NCBI RefSeq assembly: GCF_001688725.2
Contig: NZ_CP015401.2
Coordinates: 372,001-436,000, forward strand
Source of the DNA: Bacteroides caecimuris
GTDB taxonomy: Bacteria > Bacteroidota > Bacteroidia > Bacteroidales > Bacteroidaceae
Length of the DNA stretch: 64,000 nt
Reading direction: 5' to 3'
The notes under the pieces are model-generated. The model ran no database searches, was not told the origin of the DNA, and saw only the letters and a program-made list of their open reading frames with translations. The number at the start of each line of letters is the position of its first letter. Position 1 is the stretch's first letter. Shown here in pieces: positions 25,180 through 33,053 of the stretch. The position numbers were made by a program, and so were the translations under genes.

Positions 25180-26361
25180 TTAGGGTATGTATTTATAGTA
25201 AACCAATGCTTCTTTCAAGCGGTGAACCACCAGGAAAGGAAGCATCATGAATATTAATAATGCCATATAATTGCTCCACGAGTAAGCCATACCGTATCCG
25301 TTGAGTGCCTGGTCTACATAAATCAGGAAATAATGGCGCAACGGGAACAGGTTGCTTAAAGCCTGCAAGACAGGGTGCATGGCCATCACCGGAAAAGAAA
25401 AACCGGAAATGGAGAACGATATAACTCCCCATAGTGAGGCGAAACTCAATCCGAGTCGCAGCGTGGGCAGAGTTCCTATCATGACGATGCCGCAACACTG
25501 TGATGCCAGTACAAGGCATAGCGTGGCGAATATCATAGGAAAGATACCGCTATTGCAAGGGAAATGCAGGAGTCTGTATAGATATACATTATAAAATATA
25601 CCCATAATGAAAAAGACTACCGTATGCGGAAGTAATTTTCCTGCCAATGCAATATAAATAGAGTTATTACTCATGCGCAGCCATTCACGGGCGGTGCGGT
25701 CTTTGATTTCCACACCGATAGAGTAAACAGTGACCATGAATATGAGCAACATGAGCACTCCCGGTATCAGCGTGTTGCATAGATATACCGAATAATTCAA
25801 CCACGGATTGTTCAACGGGTGCGTGTCTATCACGATAGGTTGCAGAAATCCCATCGCCTGGTCCTCGGTCGCTCCTTTGGCATATAGGGCGGTACGTGCG
25901 GCCGATCCGGCTGTAAGTTCTCCCATCATTTTCATATCTCTGAAAAGCAGGGAGCCTGCAATCAGGTAGGAATAATTGGTGTAGAACGAAATTTTGGGTT
26001 GCCGCTGGCTCTGTGCTTCCGACGACAAGCCTTTGGGGATATAAAAGAACCCGTAGATTTTTCCTTCCTGCACGGCAATCCGTGCATCCGCGACATTGCT
26101 ATAATGGGCGACGACACCTGTCTGCGAAAAAGCATCCAGGTTGCGCACGATATTGCGTGACGTAGACGAATTATCCATATCCACCACACCGGCAGGAAGA
26201 TTCTTCGGCAGTCCCGTGTCCATTAAAGTTGTGAAAAAGATATAGCAGAAAAGAGGAGCGATAACCATACAGAAGAGATAAAGCGGTCGTGATGTCAACC
26301 GCAGGCACTCCCTGTGCATGACCTGCCACAATGCTATATATTTCTTTTCTTTCTCTTTCAT
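25180..26361 (-). CDS. ABC-2-type transporter permease (first copy)
   Basis: The 393-residue product is homologous in layout to its downstream neighbour: an N-terminal membrane segment, a periplasmic domain (LPAGVVDMDNSSTSRNIVRNL, IYGFFYIPKGLS), and a C-terminal membrane bundle with ISFSISGFSFPVMAMHPVLQ. The two permeases probably form a heterodimeric channel, as with YbhS/YbhR. It lies 2 bases from the HlyD gene and directly adjoins the second permease, so the order of the operon is tolC-like, hlyD-like, permease, permease. Confidence 0.88.
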   Translation of the reverse strand: MKEKEKKYIALWQVMHRECLRLTSRPLYLFCMVIAPLFCYIFFTTLMDTGLPKNLPAGVVDMDNSSTSRNIVRNLDAFSQTGVVAHYSNVADARIAVQEGKIYGFFYIPKGLSSEAQSQRQPKISFYTNYSYLIAGSLLFRDMKMMGELTAGSAARTALYAKGATEDQAMGFLQPIVIDTHPLNNPWLNYSVYLCNTLIPGVLMLLIFMVTVYSIGVEIKDRTAREWLRMSNNSIYIALAGKLLPHTVVFFIMGIFYNVYLYRLLHFPCNSGIFPMIFATLCLVLASQCCGIVMIGTLPTLRLGLSFASLWGVISFSISGFSFPVMAMHPVLQALSNLFPLRHYFLIYVDQALNGYGMAYSWSNYMALLIFMMLPFLVVHRLKEALVYYKYIP

Positions 26362-26363
26362 GA

Positions 26364-27356
26364 TTACTTATCAATGACAACCGACATCCCCGGGCGGAGA
26401 TTCTCTACTTTTTGCATCGGCGATGCTTTCACCTCGAATGTTTTCAAGTCAAACTGACCGGTCGTTTTAGTAGCCTTCCAGGCTGCGTAGCTGCCCAGGT
26501 CTTTCATATAATATACTTTCAGTTTGATTGCTTTATTATCCAGTGCAGGAACGATTGCTTCAAATTCCGTTCCCATAGTCAGATTTTTAAGCAGATCCTC
26601 GCGTACATTGAATGTTACCCACATATCATTAAGTTCGGCAATATTCATGATAGGGGCACCTGTGCCTACCAGTTCTCCTACTTTCGGGAAAATCTCGGAA
26701 ACCTCTCCGGCAGCCGGAGCGATAAGATACGTTTCCTTAATGTAAGATTCTACTTCGGCAACAGCTCCCTTGGCACGGTTCACAAGAGCTTCCGCAGCCA
26801 TTTTGTCTTCACGCTCGGCTCCGTTCTTAGCCATGGTGTATTGTGCTTTTGCCGCTTTTTCGGTTGCGATGGCGGCATCCCGTTGCGCGGTTACTTCGTC
26901 CAGTTTTTGTGCAGGCATCACTCCCTGTTCATACAGATTCTTCACTCTTTTGTATGATTTTTCGGCGATGGTGACTCCGGCTTGTGCCTTCTGCCACATC
27001 TCATAAGCGGCCTGAATCTGTTCCTGGCGTGCTCCTTTGATAGCTTTCTCGTTCTGTGCTTGGGCAGCAGCTTCGGCGGCGCGTGCCTGTTCCATCTTCG
27101 CCACTACATCCGGCGCTTCCAGAATAGCCAGTGTGTCGCCGGCATTAACTTGTTGCCCCTCCTTTACGCGGAATTCCAGAATACGTCCCGGGACTTTACT
27201 TGAAACACGATATTCGGTAACTTCCGCCTGTCCTTGAATGATTTCGGGACCTTTACGAAGCATGAAGAAGCCAACGACTGCAACGATTGCAATAACTCCA
27301 AGTAGAGTAAGGAATGCAAGCAGCATATTGCTGTTTTGTGATTTTATAGGTGCCAT
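26364..27356 (-). CDS. HlyD-family periplasmic adaptor
   Basis: The 330-residue membrane-fusion protein has one N-terminal membrane anchor (LLAFLTLLGVIAIVAVVGFFM). It has a biotinyl-lipoyl half (RILEFRVKEGQQVNAGDTLA), a long coiled-coil hairpin rich in Ala, Glu and Lys (about 75-210), and the second lipoyl half LIAPAAGEVSEIFPKVGELV. The C-terminal beta-barrel carries FNVREDLLKNLTMG. Such adaptors link inner-membrane permeases to TolC-type ducts. It lies between the TolC-family gene and two ABC-2 permeases. Confidence 0.9.
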   Translation of the reverse strand: MAPIKSQNSNMLLAFLTLLGVIAIVAVVGFFMLRKGPEIIQGQAEVTEYRVSSKVPGRILEFRVKEGQQVNAGDTLAILEAPDVVAKMEQARAAEAAAQAQNEKAIKGARQEQIQAAYEMWQKAQAGVTIAEKSYKRVKNLYEQGVMPAQKLDEVTAQRDAAIATEKAAKAQYTMAKNGAEREDKMAAEALVNRAKGAVAEVESYIKETYLIAPAAGEVSEIFPKVGELVGTGAPIMNIAELNDMWVTFNVREDLLKNLTMGTEFEAIVPALDNKAIKLKVYYMKDLGSYAAWKATKTTGQFDLKTFEVKASPMQKVENLRPGMSVVIDK

Positions 27357-27359
27357 ATG

Positions 27360-27392
27360 ATTTATGAATTATGAATTATGATTTATGGATTG
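27360..27392 (+). repeat. Short ATTATGA-type tandem repeats before the HlyD gene
   Basis: TTTATGAATTATGAATTATG and a final ATTTATGGATT form three or four 9-base units directly upstream of the HlyD start codon, within the 99-base gap inside the efflux operon. Confidence 0.5.
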
Positions 27393-27455
27393 TGAGTTGG
27401 TTAGGGATTGGGTTGTTTCTGATTGGGTTCTTTACTTTATTTTTCTGCTTTTTAT

Positions 27456-28919
27456 TTATTTCAGTGTTCCCAGAGATTTCTTCAGATAGATTTCTGTTAA
27501 CTTCACATCTATTTGTGCGTCAATCTTTTCTGAATGAGCGGACAGCCATGCTGTTTGTGCTTCAAGAACATTGCTGGTGGCAATCACTCCCTCTTTAAAA
27601 CCAAGCGTTGCATAGCGCAGATTCTCTTCCGCTTTTTCCATGTTTTTGGAAGACATAACCAGTTTCTTACCTGCTTCCTTTACCTTGAAAGCGGCTTGAT
27701 TGACTTGCAACTCTATTTTTTCGCGTGCGTCCTGAAGCTGGTATTGTGCAATGCGGGCTTCGGCTTTTGCTGCTTTGGTTTTATAAATACCTTCTCCCCA
27801 GTGCCATATAGGTATCTGTACCATCACTCCCACATTCCACATGCCTTTGAATTTGTTTTCAAAGCTATTGAAGACAGAAGGATTGGTTACCATATAATTC
27901 CCCATCAATGCGATGGAGGGAAGATGTTCGGCGCGGGTTACGTTTACTTTCTGTTTGTAAATCTGTGTTGCTAATTCGAGACTACGTATTTCCGGACGAT
28001 TCTCATAAGCGGTAGACAAATCGAAATGAAGGTCTGTTGTCAGTAATGGAATATCTTCCATATTTTCATCTGCCAGCGTGATGGGGGAGCTAAGATCAAT
28101 GCCACATAGTTGACACAACAGCATTCGGGCAAGGCTCAATCCGTCTTCCACTTTGGTGAGTGTCATTTCCGCTTCATTAACCTTGACGCGTACAGACAGA
28201 CCGTCCGCTTTGGTGGCTACTCCTTCATGAATCATTTTTTCTACATCACTGTCCAGCTGTTGCAAAAGCTTTAAATAACCTTCCGCCAGCTTCTTCTTAT
28301 TAACCAGTGAAATAACTTGCCAGTAAGCTTGGTCTGTACTCATGATTACTTCCTGCATACCGCCATGGTGTTGTTGTTGAGCCAATTCTTCGGCATACTT
28401 TGTTATTTTGTTGTACGCCCGGATTTTTCCACCCATGTATAAAGGCTGTGTCAATGTAATGGCACCTGCATAGACATTTCTCGTATCTGTACGGAGCGCA
28501 TCCACTAAAGAGTTTCCCGCTTGGTCGAGAGCCGGCAGAGCCGCTCCTAGTTTTCCGCTTAGGGAAGCAATAAGTGGTGCCAATTTTGGATGTGCTGTTG
28601 CAATCTCGGTTGCAGCTTGTTGGATAGGACCTGCCAGATTAGTTCCTAATCCAGAAAGCACAGCTTTTTGGTCATTATTTAATAATGAAAACTCTTTCTG
28701 GTTTCTCATGTAAGCTCCGGTTGCCGAGAAATTGGGCAGATAATTCGTAAATGCGGCTTTCCGTTGATAATGGGAGGCATTTATTTTCTCATTTCTAATC
28801 AACAAATCTTTGTTGTTGGCAAGAGCTAATGCGCGGCAACTATCCAGACTTAGAAAGTTTTGCGCTTTTCCTATGAAAGTGAGGCTTAGCAGAATTGTCA
28901 GAAGAAATACTTTTTTCAT
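27456..28919 (-). CDS. TolC-family outer-membrane efflux protein
   Basis: The product has about 487 residues from MKKVFLL at 28919 (an in-frame ATG four codons earlier, at 28931, is possible). It has a signal peptide ending TFIGKAQ and two halves of the outer-membrane efflux repeat. Each half has long helices and strand pairs: LDSCRALALANNKDLLIRNE opens the first, and RPEIRSLELATQIYKQKVNV lies in the second. The conserved GGKIRAYNKITKYAEELAQQ supports a TolC-like duct. It is the first gene of the operon and carries the transport substrate across the outer membrane. Confidence 0.88.
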   Translation of the reverse strand: MKKVFLLTILLSLTFIGKAQNFLSLDSCRALALANNKDLLIRNEKINASHYQRKAAFTNYLPNFSATGAYMRNQKEFSLLNNDQKAVLSGLGTNLAGPIQQAATEIATAHPKLAPLIASLSGKLGAALPALDQAGNSLVDALRTDTRNVYAGAITLTQPLYMGGKIRAYNKITKYAEELAQQQHHGGMQEVIMSTDQAYWQVISLVNKKKLAEGYLKLLQQLDSDVEKMIHEGVATKADGLSVRVKVNEAEMTLTKVEDGLSLARMLLCQLCGIDLSSPITLADENMEDIPLLTTDLHFDLSTAYENRPEIRSLELATQIYKQKVNVTRAEHLPSIALMGNYMVTNPSVFNSFENKFKGMWNVGVMVQIPIWHWGEGIYKTKAAKAEARIAQYQLQDAREKIELQVNQAAFKVKEAGKKLVMSSKNMEKAEENLRYATLGFKEGVIATSNVLEAQTAWLSAHSEKIDAQIDVKLTEIYLKKSLGTLK

Positions 28920-29007
28920 CGCATCTTGCATATTAATAAGGTGATACTTCTTTTTTAATAACCCGCTTCTTATGTAAATTGTTTATTGAAGGAGTCTTTT
29001 TTTGAAC

Positions 29008-29073
29008 TTGTTTACTTAAACAATAATTGCATAAACAACGATGCAAAAGTAGTGCTTTCTTTGAAAATGCAAA
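29008..29073 (-). promoter_or_regulatory. Promoter and palindrome upstream of the efflux operon
   Basis: On the minus strand TTTG (29073-29070), 18 bases, then TACTTTTG (29051-29044) form the promoter. About 15-30 bases into the transcript is a 16-base palindrome, TTGTTTA-CT-TAAACAA (29008-29023), a plausible repressor-binding site. No regulator gene is adjacent. Confidence 0.6.
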
Positions 29074-29151
29074 AAGAATTAGCTTTTTTTTAATGCTTCT
29101 GTTTGAAAAATATGTTATACTTGCATTCGGAAATATGATAAACATACCGTA

Positions 29152-30483
29152 ATGTTATTAAATCTGACAGAAGAACAAATTGCCCAATTGGCGCCGGATG
29201 CGGCTTCAGTGAAGGCAGGAAAAGGTTTGGCGAGCCGGGCCAAATGGTTGCTTTTGGAGTATAGTGACCGTGCCATCTGGGGGCATTGTCAAGGAAGTGG
29301 ACAAACACCTTATCAAACAGTTGTTGATATAAAGGATATTGCATTTAGATGTTCTTGCCCCAGCCGTAAGTTTCCATGTAAACATGCTTTGGGACTTTTA
29401 TATATGTATGCGTCTTATTCCGAATCTTTCAAGCAGGCAGAGGAACCGGATTGGGTGGAAACATGGCTTTCCAAACGTAAAGAGAAGGAAGAAAAGAAAG
29501 AGCGGAAAGAAAAAAAGACGGCAGCTCCGATAGATGAGGCGGCGCAGGCCAAGAGACAGGCTGTGCGTCATCAAAAAGTGTTGGGAGGGATTGAAGACCT
29601 TCAGATATGGATGAAAGACTTGTTGCGCAACGGGTTACTCAACGTTCCGGAGAGAGCCTGCACCTTGTTTGAAGCTATCTCGCGGAGAATGGTTGACGCA
29701 CAGGCATCAGGGCTGGCAGGCAGGCTGAGGGGACTTCGGGAGTTGAATTACTATTCGGAGGACTGGAAATTCAAACTGACAGACAAACTGAGTAAAATAT
29801 ATCTGCTTGCGGAAAGCTATAAACATTTGGATAATCTTCCGGCTGACTGGCAATTCGAAATTCGTACTCAAATAGGATATCCGCAATCAAAGGAAGAGGT
29901 GATGGCGGGAGAACCTGTCGAAGATCAGTGGATGGTACTGCATACAAGAAGTAATAAGGTGAACGATTTGCGAACCGATGTTTTCTGGTTGTATGGAAAG
30001 GCGAGTCGCCGGATGGCGGTGTATGTTTATTTTATGGTTCCGGGAACGCTGCCGGAGTTTACGATTCTGTCCGGTGGTACGTATCAGGGCCCATTGTACT
30101 TTTACAAAGGAGTTGCCGCTTTACGTGCATTGCCCAAAGAACTGCAACGGTCGGACGAAAAATTCCAGCCTTCTTGTTGTCCCGACTTGGAAACTGCCAC
30201 ACAATATTATAGAACGATCGTCCGGACCAATCCTTTTGTGGAGGAAGTCCCTTTATTGGTAGATAATGTCAGATTGATGACAGCCGGCAATGCACAATAC
30301 CTGCAAGATGCCGAAGGACGTGTCATGCCGGTACATGTGGACGAAAACATTCGTATTGATATTCTTGCTACTACCGGTGGAAAGCCTTTTGCTGCTTTCC
30401 TGCTGGCGGATGTTACTTTTTGGGAATTGAAAACTATTTGGTATCAATCTGAATATTATTTTTGGAAAGATGAACGTAACTGA
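29152..30483 (+). CDS. SWIM zinc-finger protein, first gene of the SWIM/MoxR/VWA operon
   Basis: The 443-residue product has the SWIM zinc-binding motif CxCx(6)CxH at residues 67-78 (FRCSCPSRKFPCKH), followed by ALGLLYMYA. SWIM domains bind nucleic acids or proteins. After a charged Lys/Glu-rich linker (about 105-130), the rest is predicted helical and has no recognised domain; WMKDLLRNGLLNVPERACTL is a distinct block. Its stop overlaps the next start by 14 bases, so the pair is translationally coupled. The operon context (a MoxR ATPase, a VWA protein and two DUF proteins) suggests a substrate-binding role, but that is inference. Confidence 0.85.
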   Translation: MLLNLTEEQIAQLAPDAASVKAGKGLASRAKWLLLEYSDRAIWGHCQGSGQTPYQTVVDIKDIAFRCSCPSRKFPCKHALGLLYMYASYSESFKQAEEPDWVETWLSKRKEKEEKKERKEKKTAAPIDEAAQAKRQAVRHQKVLGGIEDLQIWMKDLLRNGLLNVPERACTLFEAISRRMVDAQASGLAGRLRGLRELNYYSEDWKFKLTDKLSKIYLLAESYKHLDNLPADWQFEIRTQIGYPQSKEEVMAGEPVEDQWMVLHTRSNKVNDLRTDVFWLYGKASRRMAVYVYFMVPGTLPEFTILSGGTYQGPLYFYKGVAALRALPKELQRSDEKFQPSCCPDLETATQYYRTIVRTNPFVEEVPLLVDNVRLMTAGNAQYLQDAEGRVMPVHVDENIRIDILATTGGKPFAAFLLADVTFWELKTIWYQSEYYFWKDERN

Positions 30484-31939
30484 CCAACTGATTAATATAG
30501 CATTATTAGGGACTGCTACTCGTGAACTGATAGCAACGGATTTGCCCGAAGAATTGCAAGACAGCTTGCGTGACATTCAAGAGAAAGCGGAAGATGCGGA
30601 GACAGCTTTTTATCAACTGTCGGCTTTAGGTTTCGCTTTCAGACGTGCCGGATTGAAGGCATACTTGTTGAAAGACCCCGTGTCCGTATCGGAAGCTCCC
30701 GAAGAGAGTAAAGCCTGCTTCTCCCGCGAAGTGGGAGAACTGTTGACTTCCCTGCATAGTAACCGGAACTCATATCTCTTATTATATGCATATCGTAAAG
30801 CGATAGCTTTCGATAAGTTGTTGCCGCCGGTTTATCTGCCAGCTTTATTGCAAAGGGCTTTTGACCGAAACAATCCTAAGCGGCACGAAGAGCAACGTTG
30901 GTTGTCGGAATTGTCGGGGCGTAGAGGGCGTTGGCTGCTTTCGGAAATGGGACTTCCCGCATGGGGAGAACCGGGAAATGAAAGTTGGGAGACGGCTTCC
31001 CACGAAGAACGGAAACGGATGTTGTGTCGTTTGCGGCAGGAACAGCCCGAACAAGGACTGGCTTTATTGCAGACAGAGTTGAAGAATGAATCAGCCGCTC
31101 ATCGCGAGGAGTTGATTCGGTGTCTGCGTATAGGATTGACCAAAGCGGACGAGGCTTTCTTGCAGGAACTTCTTTTGAAGGACAGAAGTGGCAGTGTCAA
31201 AGAGACTGCCCGCCGATTGTTGTGCAGCTTGCCGGATTCGGAACTGGTGAAAACCTATCAGGAGTTGTTGCGTGGGAAATTGCATTTTAATTTTCTTTCA
31301 GGGTGGTCGTACGATAAGATTGAATATACGCCGGAAATGAAGAAATTAGGATTTGAAGAGGTCAGTGCCAATAAAGACGAAAAAGATGATCGCTTCTTGT
31401 TGAGGCAATTGGCAGAACGGGTGCCACTAAGTTTTTGGAGTGAGTTCTACGACTGTACACCGGAAAAGGCAGCGGGTAAATTGGCGAAGAAACCTCCTTT
31501 TCAGAAATTGTTTGATCTTTCAAGTCCGATTCTGAATTTCGGAGATTCCGTATGGGCTTATTACACATTGAAAGAAAATGCGGAAGAAGATATGAGCCTT
31601 GCGTTAGCGGGGTTGCTTTCTCCTTCTCAGCGTGAAGAAATAGCATTTCAGACAATCAAAGGCGGACTGATTCCGGATAGTTGGTTTAATGAAGACGGCG
31701 GGGAATGGGGAATGAAATTTTCATCCTATGTCTTGCAACGCCTTCTGCGAAATAACTACTATCTTCCTAAAGAAACGGCGGAACAATTGGCTGTGTATTT
31801 CCCTGCTGAAATGAGAGGTACGTTGGAGCGGATTGCCGCTTCGGTGACAAAGCAGGAGAACAATACGACTTTTTACTTTTGCCGGTTGGTACTGGAGTAC
31901 ATGGATGTAAAACAGAAAATAGATACCTTAATTAAATAA
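30470..31939 (+). CDS. DUF5691-family protein
   Basis: The 489-residue product has no signal peptide or membrane segment. It is helix-rich and Leu/Glu-rich with HEAT-like spacing in the middle (RQEQPEQGLALLQTELKNES, EELIRCLRIGLTKADEAFLQ, VKETARRLLCSLPDSELVKT). This suggests an alpha-solenoid scaffold. The N-terminus MNVTDQLINIALLGTATREL is the start of the family as I recognise it. It is found here only beside SWIM, MoxR and VWA genes, consistent with a dedicated partner. It starts within the SWIM gene and is followed after 22 bases by the AAA+ gene. No catalytic motif is visible. Confidence 0.7.
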   Translation: MNVTDQLINIALLGTATRELIATDLPEELQDSLRDIQEKAEDAETAFYQLSALGFAFRRAGLKAYLLKDPVSVSEAPEESKACFSREVGELLTSLHSNRNSYLLLYAYRKAIAFDKLLPPVYLPALLQRAFDRNNPKRHEEQRWLSELSGRRGRWLLSEMGLPAWGEPGNESWETASHEERKRMLCRLRQEQPEQGLALLQTELKNESAAHREELIRCLRIGLTKADEAFLQELLLKDRSGSVKETARRLLCSLPDSELVKTYQELLRGKLHFNFLSGWSYDKIEYTPEMKKLGFEEVSANKDEKDDRFLLRQLAERVPLSFWSEFYDCTPEKAAGKLAKKPPFQKLFDLSSPILNFGDSVWAYYTLKENAEEDMSLALAGLLSPSQREEIAFQTIKGGLIPDSWFNEDGGEWGMKFSSYVLQRLLRNNYYLPKETAEQLAVYFPAEMRGTLERIAASVTKQENNTTFYFCRLVLEYMDVKQKIDTLIK

Positions 31940-31961
31940 CGAACAATAAAAACTGAAAGAT

Positions 31962-33041
31962 ATGAGCGCTTTATTGAGAGAACATGCCGAACAGCAATTT
32001 GCAGAAGAACTTCATGAGTTGAAAAAGAACGAGATTTATGCCATTCCGGAGAACTGGGAAATGTCTCCGCAGTCTGTGGTCACTTATCTGATGGGTGGCA
32101 AGTTGAAGAATAGTTTCGAAGTCTCTCCGAAATATATCGGCCACCGTCGTCTGATGGAAATAGCGGTCGCCACTTTGGCAACCGACCGCGCGTTGTTGCT
32201 TTACGGCTTACCCGGAACGGCAAAAAGCTGGGTGAGTGAGCATATTGCGGCTGCCATCTCGGGCAATTCGACGTTGATAGTGCAGGGTACAGCCGGAACA
32301 GGTGAAGAGGCCATCCGTTATGGATGGAACTATGCACGTTTGCTGGCGGAAGGACCAAGTGAGGGTGCTTTGATACAGACTCCTGTCATGAAAGCGATGC
32401 AGGAAGGAAAGATCGGGCGTATTGAAGAGCTGACCCGAATCGGTTCGGATGTACAGGATACTTTGATTACGATTCTCTCAGAAAAGACGCTCCCCGTTCC
32501 TGAGTTGAATAAAGAGATACAGGCTGTCCGCGGCTTCAATATCATTGCCACCGCCAACAATCGCGATAAGGGGGTGAATGAACTTTCGAGTGCTTTGAAG
32601 CGACGTTTCAATACGGTCATTTTGCCTTTGCCTGACTCTATTGACGAGGAGATTGATATTGTCCGTCGTCGGGTGGAAAGCTTTGAGAAGGTGATGCAGC
32701 TTCCGGCAGAGAAGCCGGCGTTGTCGGAAATTCGGCGGGTGGTCACCATTTTCCGTGAACTGCGGCAGGGGGCGACTGTCGATGGCAAGACCAAACTGAA
32801 AACACCGAGTGGTACACTTAGCACGGCTGAAGCCATCTCGGTTGTGAATAACGGCTTGGCAATGGCCGGTTATTTCGGCGATGGAGAAATCCATGCGGAA
32901 GATTTGGTATCCGGTATCTTGGGAGCAGTGGTAAAAGACCCGGTACAAGATAAAGTCGTTTGGCAGGAATACATGGAAACAGTCGTGAAGAACCGGGAGG
33001 GTTGGAAAGACATCTATCGTGCTTCAAGGGATATGATCTAA
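31962..33041 (+). CDS. MoxR-family AAA+ ATPase
   Basis: The 359-residue product is a MoxR-type chaperone ATPase. Walker A is GLPGTAKS at 82-89. The sensor-1 region is IIATANNRDKGVNELSSALK, with the arginine cluster KRRF at 213-216, and the lid domain follows. The Walker B position, normally LLLDEINR, reads IGRIEELTRI (151-160), so the first acidic residue is Glu instead of Asp. MoxR proteins act with VWA proteins to remodel or insert metals into target proteins, and a VWA gene lies two genes on. It is placed centrally in the five-gene operon, between DUF5691 and DUF5682. Confidence 0.9.
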   Translation: MSALLREHAEQQFAEELHELKKNEIYAIPENWEMSPQSVVTYLMGGKLKNSFEVSPKYIGHRRLMEIAVATLATDRALLLYGLPGTAKSWVSEHIAAAISGNSTLIVQGTAGTGEEAIRYGWNYARLLAEGPSEGALIQTPVMKAMQEGKIGRIEELTRIGSDVQDTLITILSEKTLPVPELNKEIQAVRGFNIIATANNRDKGVNELSSALKRRFNTVILPLPDSIDEEIDIVRRRVESFEKVMQLPAEKPALSEIRRVVTIFRELRQGATVDGKTKLKTPSGTLSTAEAISVVNNGLAMAGYFGDGEIHAEDLVSGILGAVVKDPVQDKVVWQEYMETVVKNREGWKDIYRASRDMI

Positions 33042-33053
33042 AAAGAAGAGAAA

